From contig JAQXBM010000044.1 in NCBI GenBank assembly GCA_029252405.1, forward strand, positions 1 through 59,784: a stretch of DNA of 59,784 bases, read 5' to 3'. How positions within the stretch are numbered: position 1 is the first letter of the stretch; each line of letters begins with the position of its first letter. The translations under genes and the position numbers were made by a program. Origin of the DNA: Crocinitomicaceae bacterium (GTDB taxonomy: Bacteria > Bacteroidota > Bacteroidia > Flavobacteriales_D > Crocinitomicaceae). This document shows, one piece after another, positions 17,477 to 24,800 of this stretch. The notes under the pieces were generated by a model. It did no database searches and was not told the DNA's origin. It saw nothing but the letters and a program-made list of their open reading frames with translations.

Positions 17477-17503
17477 TTATTACTTTTAAAGAAAACATTT
17501 ATC

Positions 17504-18190
17504 ATGCCTCAAATCAAAGCATCCAACTTCAAGTTCCTTAAAGACCTACAGAAGAACAACAACCGCGATTGGTTCACTGAGAACAAAAAGCGCTATACAG
17601 GTGAGCACGAAGAAATCATCGAATTTGCCGATGCATTGTTAGCGAAAATGAATGAGCATGATGCAATTGAAACGCCAACCGGAAAGAAAAGCCTGTATCG
17701 TATTTACAGAGACGTTCGTTTCTCGAAAGATAAATCACCTTACAAGACACACTGGTCGGGAGGATTTAAACGTGCTACGGCTGCGAGACGTGGAGGATAC
17801 TATTTTCACATTCAACCAGGTGGACAATCATTTATCGGTGGTGGATTCTGGGGCCCCAACAAAGACGATTTGCAGCGAATTCGTGAAGAAATCGCTACAG
17901 ATGCCACTGAAATGAGGGAAATCATAACAGATCCTACCTTTGTTTCGACATTCGGAAGTTTGGATGGTGATCAACTGAAAACGGCTCCAAAAGGCTTCGA
18001 TAAAGAACATCCGAACGTTGACCTGCTCCGCTACAAACAGTTCATTTTTGGACGGAACTTTGCCGATAAAGAAGTGCAAAGTACGGACTTTTTAGAATTG
18101 GCCAACAGCACATTCAAAGCTATGCGTCCTTTCTTCGATTACATGAGTGATATTCTAACAACGGACTCTAACGGCGAGTCAATTATATAA
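17504..18190 (+). CDS. DUF2461 (TIGR02453) family protein
   Basis: A 228-aa cytoplasmic protein matching the DUF2461 family: FLKDLQKNNNRDWFTENKKRY, SLYRIYRDVRFSKDKSPYKTH, GGYYFHIQPGGQSFIGGGFW and HPNVDLLRYKQF. These blocks are strongly conserved but no biochemical role is settled. The start ATG 17504 gives the standard opening. The stop overlaps the ATG of ogt (TAATG at 18188-18192), so the two genes are coupled; the company of a DNA repair gene is suggestive but not proof of function. A TACTTTTA sequence at 17481 resembles a -7 box. Confidence 0.92.
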   Translation: MPQIKASNFKFLKDLQKNNNRDWFTENKKRYTGEHEEIIEFADALLAKMNEHDAIETPTGKKSLYRIYRDVRFSKDKSPYKTHWSGGFKRATAARRGGYYFHIQPGGQSFIGGGFWGPNKDDLQRIREEIATDATEMREIITDPTFVSTFGSLDGDQLKTAPKGFDKEHPNVDLLRYKQFIFGRNFADKEVQSTDFLELANSTFKAMRPFFDYMSDILTTDSNGESII

Positions 18191-18708
18191 TGTCTCCGAT
18201 TTATTACGACGAAATTTCGACTCCTCTTGGAAATATGCAAGTTGGGATAACCGAAGCGGGCATCGTAATGTTTGAATTCCCCATCGAGGAAAGGATTTCT
18301 CAGCACAAGAAGAAGTTTTCGAAATTGTTTGAAGAGACTTCTACTCCACCCAACAACACTTTAGGGAATCTTGAGACACAGATTACAGAGTACTTTGAAG
18401 GCAATCGAACCTCATTCGATCTTACATTAAACTTTATTGGTACGGATTTTCAACACCAAGTTTGGAGTGCGTTATTAGAAATACCTTTTGGAAAAACAAT
18501 AAGCTATTTGGATTTGGCGAAGTCGCTGAACAATCCTGAAGATGTTCGTGCTGTTGCTCATGCCAACGGTCAAAACAGATTGCCAATCTTAGTTCCATGT
18601 CACAGGGTTCTGGCTTCAGATGGGAAACTTACGGGGTTTTCAGGTGGGATTACTCGGAAAGAAACACTTCTGTCTCTTGAGAGCGGTCAGGGTCGCCTTA
18701 GCTTTTAA
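18190..18708 (+). CDS. ogt: Methylated-DNA--protein-cysteine methyltransferase
   Basis: A 172-aa O6-alkylguanine-DNA alkyltransferase, the usual length for Ogt. It transfers the alkyl group from damaged guanine to its own cysteine in a suicidal repair reaction. The active-site motif is PCHRV with C137; the helix-turn-helix with the arginine finger lies in DVRAVAHANGQNR, followed by PILVPCHRV. The N-terminal domain (residues 1-80) is present. The start overlaps the DUF2461 stop by one base. Its 3' end overlaps the 3' end of the DUF3606-like gene on the other strand by 11 bases. Confidence 0.96.
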   Translation: MSPIYYDEISTPLGNMQVGITEAGIVMFEFPIEERISQHKKKFSKLFEETSTPPNNTLGNLETQITEYFEGNRTSFDLTLNFIGTDFQHQVWSALLEIPFGKTISYLDLAKSLNNPEDVRAVAHANGQNRLPILVPCHRVLASDGKLTGFSGGITRKETLLSLESGQGRLSF

Positions 18709-18886
18709 CCGTTTCGAACTTTTGAAGCAGACGATCTTTATTCATTTGCCAATATGCCTCGATTGCAGGGAGCGATGGGCCAATTTGCAGCATGCAGTAA
18801 CGAACGATGTCAATTGGGCAGTCAATAATTTCTGAGATTCGTTTGATCTCTTCGGAGTTTGATAGTAGATGTGGCGAATTATTCAC
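18698..18886 (-). CDS. Small DUF3606-like protein, GTG start
   Basis: A 62-aa protein if read from the GTG at 18886. The body EEIKRISEIIDCPIDIVRYCMLQIGPSLPAIEAYW has the helix-helix spacing and the 'L--av-k-G-s-eavr-yL' pattern of DUF3606 proteins, which are small and uncharacterised. The frame remains open to a TTG at 18919, but that TTG is part of a very good promoter -7 box, so a start downstream is needed and GTG 18886 is the only standard candidate before residue 43. The gene is easy to miss because it has no ATG and converges on ogt. Confidence 0.6.
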   Translation of the reverse strand: MNNSPHLLSNSEEIKRISEIIDCPIDIVRYCMLQIGPSLPAIEAYWQMNKDRLLQKFETVKS

Positions 18887-18916
18887 ACAATTGTTTTTAA
18901 GATTTTCGTAGCAATT

Positions 18917-18947
18917 CAAAGCTAAGGGAAATTAAAATGCCATCAAA
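18917..18947 (-). promoter_or_regulatory. Promoter of the DUF3606-like gene (TTTG - 19 bp - TAGCTTTG)
   Basis: On the minus strand TTTG (18947-18944) and TAGCTTTG (18924-18917) are exact matches with the ideal 19-bp spacer, one of the best promoters in the window. It has two TGCGGAA-like boxes directly upstream (see 18948-18981). Confidence 0.7.
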
Positions 18948-18981
18948 TACGGGAAAAACTACTTTTTAATGCGGAATTCCG
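18948..18981. promoter_or_regulatory. Candidate two-box operator upstream of the DUF3606-like promoter
   Basis: Box A (TACGGGAAAA, from 18948) starts right after the -33 TTTG. Box B (TGCGGAATTCCG, from 18970, containing the palindrome CGGAATTCCG) starts 22 bp further. The same arrangement occurs at the small-RNA promoter (21783 and 21805). The boxes also lie in the leader region of the signalling operon starting at 19143. Confidence 0.4.
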
Positions 18982-19142
18982 AATCAAAAAAACGGAGACC
19001 TCGAAAAATGATGTTACAAAAATGACACAAGCACTGATTTTACTAAAGCTTTAGAGGGTGTCCCAAATTTTCTCAATATTGAAGTTCGAGATAAGCCTAA
19101 GTTTTTACTACTTTCAAGACTTAATACTTAAATAAATACACT

Positions 19143-19451
19143 ATGGCATTTGACGGAACAGAAGGAGGCGCTATTACACTCTCAGAAGGCGCAGCTTTAA
19201 CAAAAGAACATCGATTAAGAAATCCAACAGCTCACAAAGGGCATTTCTTCGGGAAAGAAATTTTGAACCAAATCCTTGATCAAGAAGGTTGCATGGGAAT
19301 TCGATTCTATAATGGACAAGACGAAGACGGTAACAGACAACTCGTGATTGTAGGGGCAGATGAATTCGAAGATGATATGTTGGATTTAGTAGGAGATTTT
19401 TCCGCAGCATGTCCATCCAACTGCTCTACGCCCAACGCTTTAAACTCGTAG
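19143..19451 (+). CDS. Conserved 102-aa Bacteroidota protein ahead of a two-component system
   Basis: A 102-aa soluble protein. The pattern TEGGAITLSEGA, LTKEHRLRNP, AHFFGKEILNQILDQEGCMGIRFYNGQDEDGNRQLVIVGAD is one I recall from small Bacteroidota proteins of unknown function; KGHFFGKEIL and QEGCMGIR are the best conserved. Three cysteines (one in EGCMG, two near the end in CPSNC) might form a disulfide or bind metal. It is the first gene of a tight unit: the multi-TM protein begins 1 base after its stop, followed by the kinase and regulator. A sensory input or effector role in that unit is inferred from position. Confidence 0.75.
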   Translation: MAFDGTEGGAITLSEGAALTKEHRLRNPTAHKGHFFGKEILNQILDQEGCMGIRFYNGQDEDGNRQLVIVGADEFEDDMLDLVGDFSAACPSNCSTPNALNS

Positions 19452-19452
19452 A

Positions 19453-20076
19453 GTGCCTTTATACTTAATTTCGACATTCTCTATTTTAGTCCCTCTAATT
19501 AGTGCGGGAATTTTGTACAGACGCATGAATAAAACGCTTAAGAGATTAAGCGTTTTTATTCTTTTTAGCACTATCACGGAGACGCTCGCCATCATTTACT
19601 TCGAAAATGCTTGGAACAATATGGCCATATCTCATTTGTATGCCTTTTTCCAAGTACCATTGCTAGCCTGGATTTTCAGTTCTTTTATTACTGGCGTGAG
19701 AAAAAAACTCATATTCTTTTCCTGTATTGCATTTTTGTTATTTTCACTAGTGAACCTAGCCTTTTGGGAAGATCTGAATGAGTTCAACTCTAATCAGCGA
19801 TATTTCGCAGCGATTGTAATTCTCATGTACTGTTTCTTCTACTTTATTCAAGTTTTTGTCGAGGCAACAGTTGTGCGAATAGAAGCCGAGTATAACTTTT
19901 GGATGAGTGGATCAATTCTGCTTTACACAGCAGGAACTTTCTTCTTGTTTATATTGAAGAATGAGTTAAATGAATCGTCATCTTATGACTATTGGGACTT
20001 AAATTGCACTTTAAATATTATTCTTAATATAGGATTAACCGTATCGTTATGGATGGGAAGAAGGAAATCGAGTTAA
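19453..20076 (+). CDS. Multi-TM (about 7) putative sensor membrane protein, GTG start
   Basis: A 207-aa, very hydrophobic protein with segments near residues 2-22, 32-50, 58-78, 85-104, 117-137, 148-168 and 180-200, so six or seven membrane helices. The GTG at 19453 is needed to include the first helix; the first ATG would remove it. It has few charged loops and no enzyme motif. Its 3' end overlaps the histidine kinase gene by 28 bases, and it follows the 102-aa gene by one base. The kinase has only one membrane helix and no periplasmic domain, so this protein is a good candidate for its signal-sensing partner (inference). Confidence 0.75.
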   Translation: MPLYLISTFSILVPLISAGILYRRMNKTLKRLSVFILFSTITETLAIIYFENAWNNMAISHLYAFFQVPLLAWIFSSFITGVRKKLIFFSCIAFLLFSLVNLAFWEDLNEFNSNQRYFAAIVILMYCFFYFIQVFVEATVVRIEAEYNFWMSGSILLYTAGTFFLFILKNELNESSSYDYWDLNCTLNIILNIGLTVSLWMGRRKSS

Positions 20077-20834
20077 CACTTTTGCTGGGTACAGCGGTAA
20101 TGGTAACATTGGCGCTTTTCATTATCATCTTCGTGGTAATTTACCAACGTAGACTTTACTCCAAGCAGCGTGAAATGAGCGAACTCGAACTTGACGCGCA
20201 ACGCAATCTCATGGAAGCCGTTATTCTCGCCAAAGAAAAAGAGCAAAAACGAATGGCCCAGGAACTGCATGATGGGATTGGTTCGGCGCTTACCGCATTA
20301 AAAATGTCCATCATCCAAATGAACTTGGTTCCAGAGCACAAAAAGCAGATCGACACAAACATAAAAGCAATCAGCGTAGATGTACGTCGAATATCAAACG
20401 AACTGATGCCTTCCGTGCTTGAAGACATGGGATTACAGGCAGCTTTGGAACGCCTTGCACAACGCACGCGAAGTGCTACTCTTATTGATTGTAAATATTC
20501 GAGAAATAATGCACTGGATTCCTTGCATAATGATCAGGCTCAATTAGCTTTGTATCGTGTTGTTCAAGAACTGGTGAACAATATTATAAAATACGCGAAG
20601 GCGACAGAAATTTCGATTGCTGAGGAGATAATTGACGGAAATTACGTATTATCGATATCAGATAACGGAATGGGATTTGAACCTTCGGAAAGTGAACTAT
20701 CTAAACCTGGTTCGCTTGGATTGAAGAATATTAAGAGTCGTATTCAACAAGTAGGAGGAACAATTTCGTACCAGAAACTATCTCCGAAAGGGACGAACGT
20801 TAACATAGAAATTCAAAACTATGAAGAACATTAG
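20049..20834 (+). CDS. Sensor histidine kinase, NarX/DegS type (HisKA_3 + HATPase)
   Basis: A 261-aa kinase. One membrane helix lies at residues 8-32 with almost nothing outside. A coiled linker (35-65) leads to the HisKA_3 phosphoacceptor motif ELHDGIGSAL with H74. The ATP-binding domain has the N box (QELVNNIIKYAKA), G1 (DNGMGF) and G2 (GSLGLKNIKSR). It autophosphorylates and passes phosphate to the regulator encoded immediately downstream, overlapping by 14 bases. The lack of an extracellular sensor domain suggests it listens through the multi-TM partner encoded upstream. Confidence 0.94.
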   Translation: MDGKKEIELTLLLGTAVMVTLALFIIIFVVIYQRRLYSKQREMSELELDAQRNLMEAVILAKEKEQKRMAQELHDGIGSALTALKMSIIQMNLVPEHKKQIDTNIKAISVDVRRISNELMPSVLEDMGLQAALERLAQRTRSATLIDCKYSRNNALDSLHNDQAQLALYRVVQELVNNIIKYAKATEISIAEEIIDGNYVLSISDNGMGFEPSESELSKPGSLGLKNIKSRIQQVGGTISYQKLSPKGTNVNIEIQNYEEH

Positions 20835-21477
20835 TGTAGGAATAGCAGAGGATCAAGAAATATTTAGATCCGCACTCGGGCATTTACTGAACAGTTTCAC
20901 TGGAGTGTCGGTAGTGGCTCAGGCCGAAAACGGCAAATTGCTTGTCGAACACGTCGATATTGACAATGTTGATATTGCTATTATCGATTACAAAATGCCA
21001 ATCATGGGGGGAATCGAGACGAGTAAACTACTACGTACGAAGCACCCGAACATGAAAATTATCATTCTATCCATGTTTGATGATGAAAGTTTCGTTGAAA
21101 AAGCGATCGAAAATGGGGCAAATGCCTACTTGTCGAAAGACGATGATTTAGAAGAATTAGAGATGGCAATGCACAGTGTCTTGGATAACGAATACTACTT
21201 CAACGACCGAATCTCTAAGATCTTCATTCGATCGATGATCAGCAAAGGGAAAATTGCTCCAACATTCATCAACAATGAATTGAGCTTTACACAAATGGAG
21301 GTTTCTATTTTGGATCTCATGTCTAAAGAGTTGACAACTCAGGAAATTGCCGATAAATTGTACCGAAGTACACGTACAATAGATAAACACAGAAGTGAAA
21401 TGATGAAAAAGACTGGAACGAAGAATTCCATTGGACTCATCATGTACGGAATCAAAAAAGGCTTAATCAAAGCTTAG
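20821..21477 (+). CDS. NarL/FixJ-family response regulator
   Basis: A 218-aa regulator. The receiver domain (residues 3-120) has acidic residues E10/D11, phosphoacceptor D56 in IIDYKMP and K106 in YLSKDD. The LuxR-type helix-turn-helix domain (150-215) reads ELSFTQMEVSILDLMSKELTTQEIADKLYRSTRTIDKHRSEMMKKT. It is the partner of the upstream kinase (14-base overlap). A terminator follows. Candidate binding sites are the TGCGGAA-type boxes found on both sides of this operon at 18948-18981 and 21783-21816, by inference from location and arrangement. Confidence 0.95.
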   Translation: MKNISVGIAEDQEIFRSALGHLLNSFTGVSVVAQAENGKLLVEHVDIDNVDIAIIDYKMPIMGGIETSKLLRTKHPNMKIIILSMFDDESFVEKAIENGANAYLSKDDDLEELEMAMHSVLDNEYYFNDRISKIFIRSMISKGKIAPTFINNELSFTQMEVSILDLMSKELTTQEIADKLYRSTRTIDKHRSEMMKKTGTKNSIGLIMYGIKKGLIKA

Positions 21478-21502
21478 TACAAACTCTACATAAAATATTG
21501 AT

Positions 21503-21536
21503 AATCGTCCCTACTACTTTTGGGGCGATTTTTTTT
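21503..21536 (+). terminator. Terminator of the two-component operon
   Basis: AATCGTCCC (21503-21511) pairs with GGGGCGATT (21522-21530), followed by further T residues. It lies 26 bases after the response regulator stop. Confidence 0.85.
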
Positions 21537-21553
21537 GTGGCAAAAAGTCATTG

Positions 21554-21589
21554 AAAAAAAAAAGTCCAGTTTCGAATACGAAACTGGAC
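21554..21589 (-). terminator. Terminator of the small RNA
   Basis: GTCCAGTTTCG (21564-21574) and CGAAACTGGAC (21579-21589) form a perfect 11-bp stem with a 4-base loop. On the minus strand it is followed by ten consecutive T, so it acts on minus-strand transcripts, although no minus-strand protein gene lies upstream. Confidence 0.85.
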
Positions 21590-21746
21590 CCCTACTACTA
21601 GAAATTAGATTTGTCGTCAACACAGCCTATGAATCACTACGAAACGATTGTTAGATTCATCAATGAATGAATAAACTTGAAGACTCCCGGCTTGCTTGCT
21701 ATCCTCTTAACTCACTGACTTAACTCTCTGTGTTGTCACCCTCTAA
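21554..21746 (-). ncRNA. Candidate structured small RNA of about 193 nt, own promoter and terminator
   Basis: No protein gene fits here, yet the minus strand has a promoter (ATTG, 20 bp, TAGATTTG) about 6 bases before 21746 and a perfect intrinsic terminator at 21554-21589 ending in ten T. Between them the RNA can fold: outer TTAGA/TCTAA, then CAACACAG (21735-21728) with CTGTGTTG (21625-21618), closing a region of about 100 nt that contains an upper hairpin (ATTCAT with ATGAAT, extended by GTT/AAC). A long closing stem, a large open middle and a terminal stem-loop at this length resemble 6S RNA (a 6S-Flavo class is described), but I could not confirm the match. A regulatory small RNA controlled by the neighbouring two-component system is the alternative. 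Confidence 0.5.
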
Positions 21747-21751
21747 TACTT

Positions 21752-21783
21752 CAAATCTAACTATCCAATTCCGATTAATCAAT
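21752..21783 (-). promoter_or_regulatory. Promoter of the small RNA (ATTG - 20 bp - TAGATTTG)
   Basis: On the minus strand ATTG (21783-21780) and the exact -7 TAGATTTG (21759-21752) are 20 bp apart. Expected transcription start is about 21746. Confidence 0.5.
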
Positions 21784-21816
21784 GCGGAAAACTGTATTTG
21801 TGAGTGCGGAAAATAC
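21783..21816. promoter_or_regulatory. Candidate two-box operator upstream of the small RNA
   Basis: TGCGGAAAA at 21783-21791 and TGCGGAAAATAC at 21805-21816 are direct repeats 22 bp apart, centred about 41 and 63 bp upstream of the predicted start, where activators commonly bind. The spacing and place relative to -33 match the pair at 18948-18981. Confidence 0.4.
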
Positions 21817-21888
21817 TACTTATTAAGTTTTAAGTCCGAACAAACACCCCTAAAAGCCCCAACTATACGGTTTTAGTTCGATTTAAGG

Positions 21889-21922
21889 AAAAATGCGGAA
21901 AATACGCCTAATCGCATTTTTT
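21889..21922. other. Inverted repeat holding a third TGCGGAAAATAC box
   Basis: AAAAATGCG (21889-21897) and CGCATTTTT (21913-21921) form a perfect 9-bp inverted repeat. The left arm overlaps another TGCGGAAAATAC (21894-21905). It could be a terminator-like hairpin (T run on both strands) or an operator for the TetR regulator encoded about 75 bases downstream. The remaining DNA between here and 21998 is AT-rich without further clear signals. Confidence 0.4.
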
Positions 21923-21997
21923 AATAAAAATTTGATGCCAACACTACACGTATCAATAGTATTACTATTATATTAGCACTCATTAATTATAAAAAGG

Positions 21998-22693
21998 TTG
22001 AAACAACTTCTGTCAAATATTGAAATCTGCGTTAACTCGAGCATCTATTTAAAAGATCCTGCATCGAGCGAACTCGGCAAGAAAATTATTCAAGGTAGCA
22101 TTGAATTGATCTACGATATTGGATTTGAATCTTTTACCTTCCGCAAATTAGCTAAGGCGATATCTTCTACAGAGGCTTCTGTTTACAGATACTTCGAAAG
22201 CAAACACAAGTTGCTTGTTTACTTGACATCTTGGTACTGGTCTTGGTTAGAATACAGACTGGTTTTCGCCATTGCCAACGTTGAAAATCCTGTTATTCGA
22301 TTGGAAAGAGCAATCCTCATTGTTACAAAGCAAGTTGAGGAGGATGGAAATTTCGCGCACATTAACGAAATCAAGCTTCATCAAATCGTTATTGCTGAAT
22401 CATCGAAAGCATACTTGACGAAAGAAGTTGATGAAGACAATAAAATTGGTTCCTTCGCAGGCTACAAGCAGTTAGTTGAGCGAATCAGCCAGATAATTAC
22501 TGAAATTAAACCCAACTATAAGTATCCTCACATGCTCGTTTCGACAATGATCGAAGGAATGCATCACCAACGCTATTTCGCAGAGCATTTGCCCCGACTG
22601 ACCGACTCAGTGGCTGGTGAAGATGCCATCACAAATTTTTACAAGCACATGGTACTGAACACGCTTGAAATTAAACCTTCAGGAAAGTACTAA
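21998..22693 (+). CDS. TetR-family transcriptional regulator, TTG start
   Basis: A 231-aa regulator. The N-terminal DNA-binding domain reads KKIIQGSIELIYDIGFESFTFRKLAKAISSTEASVYRYFESKHKLLVYL, a clear TetR helix-turn-helix. The remaining 160 residues are helical and form the ligand/dimer domain, with no recognisable ligand signature. No ATG occurs before residue 190, so a TTG at 21998 preceded by AAAAAGG is the best start. The SulP transporter gene follows after 19 bases, so the regulator probably controls its own operon with that transporter. Confidence 0.85.
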   Translation: MKQLLSNIEICVNSSIYLKDPASSELGKKIIQGSIELIYDIGFESFTFRKLAKAISSTEASVYRYFESKHKLLVYLTSWYWSWLEYRLVFAIANVENPVIRLERAILIVTKQVEEDGNFAHINEIKLHQIVIAESSKAYLTKEVDEDNKIGSFAGYKQLVERISQIITEIKPNYKYPHMLVSTMIEGMHHQRYFAEHLPRLTDSVAGEDAITNFYKHMVLNTLEIKPSGKY

Positions 22694-22712
22694 CACCCAT
22701 TAACTAACACCC

Positions 22713-24326
22713 ATGAGTAAAGCAGATCAAAACATTTTCAAAAATTTAAAATTTGACCTGCCAGCAGGTCTGGTCGTCTTCCTAGTCGCAATCCCCCTTT
22801 GTTTGGGAATTGCCTTGGCTTCGGGTGTACCAGCTTTTTCTGGATTAATCGCGGGAATCGTGGGAGGTATCGTGGTCGGATCAGTTTCAAACTCGCGAAT
22901 TGGGGTTTCAGGACCAGCCGCAGGATTGATCGCTATTATCATTACTGCTCTCGCTACGTTTAGAAACGAAATTGGTGCTGAAGGCTTAACAGAGACGGAG
23001 ATAAATCTCATGGCCTTGCAGATGCTTGGCTTCTCAGTACTCATCGCAGGGGTTATTCAATTGACGTTAGGGTTATTGAAGGCTGGATTTATCGGCTACT
23101 ACTTCCCGAACGTGGTCATTAAAGGAATGCTCGCTGCCATCGGTTTAATCTTGATCAAAAAAGAATTGACGCACGGTTTGGGTTACGACAAAGATGGACT
23201 TGCCGATTTCTACAACTCAGGAGAGCAACATATATCGTTCTTTCAAGAAATGAAGGCGATTATTCTGAATCCCAGCGAGATGTCTTTGACAATAATCATC
23301 ATCACGTTATCCTCTTTGGCTATTTTGATTTTATGGGAGACGAAAATCATTAAGAAAACGTTTTTGAAAAATGTCCCAGGAGCCGTATTAGTTGTAACGC
23401 TCGGTATTCTTTACACTTACTTTACGCAAGGTCAAGATATCGGTATTAGTTCGGAACACAGAGTTTCTTTAGGGATTTCTGGAAAGCAATTCTCAGAATT
23501 ATTTGCCTTCCCTTTATTTGAAGCAGCTGGATCGGCATCGATATGGATTACTGGGGCTACGATAGCCATTGTAGCGAGTATAGAAACGCTTCTTTGTGTT
23601 GAGGCGACGGATAAGCTGGATCCCGAAAAGCACGTAACCAATCCGAACCGAGAGCTAGTTGCACAAGGAATTGGAAATACCATTGCTGGATTCTTAGGCG
23701 GATTACCTATCACCCAAGTAATTGTGAGAAGTTCCGCAAACATCAACTCTGGAGGGAAGACGAAAATGTCTGCGATTTTCCACGGTGTTTTGATCGTTGG
23801 ATTCATCGCGCTTCTTCCGGGAGTACTCAACATGATTCCTTACGCCAGTTTAGCAGCTATCTTATTCATGGTCGGTTACAAATTGGCAAAGCCATCATTA
23901 TTCAGGGTTATTTACAAAAAAGGATGGGCTGAGTTCATTCCATTTGTTGCGACAATCGTCGGAATTTTGATGACTGACCTATTGAAAGGTATTGGAATTG
24001 GATTGGTATTCTCCATCTTCTTTATTCTCTATACAAACTTCAAACACTCACATTACCTTCAAAAGTTAACGGATGGACCAAAGGACATGTTCGTTGTGCA
24101 ATTGTCGGAAAATATGACATTCCTTAACAAGGCGAGTCTGAATGCTGAGTTGGATTCCATTCCAGAAGACGTGAAGGTGACATTAGATTACTCGCGTGTA
24201 AAGCACTTGAGTAATGACATCAAGGAAATCATCGAAGAATTCAAAGTCAGGGCCCAGAACGAGGACATTGAAATTGATATTAAAGATGGACAGTATCTCA
24301 AAAAGAAAGAAGCTGTAACAGCATAA
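22713..24326 (+). CDS. SulP-family anion transporter with STAS domain
   Basis: A 537-aa inner-membrane protein. It opens with the SulP hallmark DLPAGLVVFLVAIPLCLGIALASGVPAFSGLIAGIVGG and has NSRIGVSGPAAGL, a dozen or so membrane helices up to residue 440, and a C-terminal STAS domain (residues 445-530, VVQLSENMTFLNKASLN, VTLDYSRVKHLSNDI). Bacterial members carry sulfate, bicarbonate, fumarate or other anions; Bacteroidota members are often proposed as bicarbonate carriers, but the substrate is not determined by the sequence. It follows the TetR gene by 19 bases and ends at a terminator. Confidence 0.93.
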   Translation: MSKADQNIFKNLKFDLPAGLVVFLVAIPLCLGIALASGVPAFSGLIAGIVGGIVVGSVSNSRIGVSGPAAGLIAIIITALATFRNEIGAEGLTETEINLMALQMLGFSVLIAGVIQLTLGLLKAGFIGYYFPNVVIKGMLAAIGLILIKKELTHGLGYDKDGLADFYNSGEQHISFFQEMKAIILNPSEMSLTIIIITLSSLAILILWETKIIKKTFLKNVPGAVLVVTLGILYTYFTQGQDIGISSEHRVSLGISGKQFSELFAFPLFEAAGSASIWITGATIAIVASIETLLCVEATDKLDPEKHVTNPNRELVAQGIGNTIAGFLGGLPITQVIVRSSANINSGGKTKMSAIFHGVLIVGFIALLPGVLNMIPYASLAAILFMVGYKLAKPSLFRVIYKKGWAEFIPFVATIVGILMTDLLKGIGIGLVFSIFFILYTNFKHSHYLQKLTDGPKDMFVVQLSENMTFLNKASLNAELDSIPEDVKVTLDYSRVKHLSNDIKEIIEEFKVRAQNEDIEIDIKDGQYLKKKEAVTA

Positions 24327-24332
24327 AAATTG

Positions 24333-24363
24333 AAAGCCCTGACGATAAGTTGGGGCTTTTTTT
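24333..24363 (+). terminator. Terminator after the SulP gene
   Basis: AAAGCCC (24333-24339) pairs with GGGCTTT (24353-24359), followed by T residues, 6 bases after the stop. Confidence 0.8.
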
Positions 24364-24410
24364 ATTGGAATAATCGCCAACCAAATAGTTTGTAATCGCG
24401 TTATGGCTGT

Positions 24411-24800
24411 ATGAAATTTATCTTAACTCTATTCATCATCTTAGCCTTGGCTTCTTGCAAAAAAGTTAGACTTACTGGCCCAAAGGAAAATGATTTTCTG
24501 AGAGGAAAATATGAATGGGTATACAGCTACGGATATTCAGATAATGAATCTGAATCATTCGAAACAGTTAGCGACAGATATGCAATGAAATTCAAGAGTA
24601 GTGGAAATATTCTAATCTATAAAAATGGAGAACTGATAAAAAAAGGATACGTCTCATCAATAGGGGGAGTTTACAACAACAAGAGAACCATCGGTACAGC
24701 CAATCTCGCAATTGGGAACGGTTTAATGTACACAAACAATACGCTGGAAATCTACTCATGGCCCATTGAAGATCAAGTCAACTTATTTCAGAAACAGTGA
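24411..24800 (+). CDS. Small lipoprotein, unknown function
   Basis: A 129-aa lipoprotein: signal peptide MKFILTLFIILA with lipobox LASC (C16). The body has a lipocalin-like strand pattern (GKYEWVYSYGYSD, DRYAMKFKSSGNILIYKNGELIKKGYV) with regular beta strands, as is common for small Bacteroidota lipoproteins, but no family is recognised. The stop overlaps the GTG start of the next lipoprotein gene (GTGA at 24797-24800), so the two are cotranslated. Confidence 0.75.
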   Translation: MKFILTLFIILALASCKKVRLTGPKENDFLRGKYEWVYSYGYSDNESESFETVSDRYAMKFKSSGNILIYKNGELIKKGYVSSIGGVYNNKRTIGTANLAIGNGLMYTNNTLEIYSWPIEDQVNLFQKQ

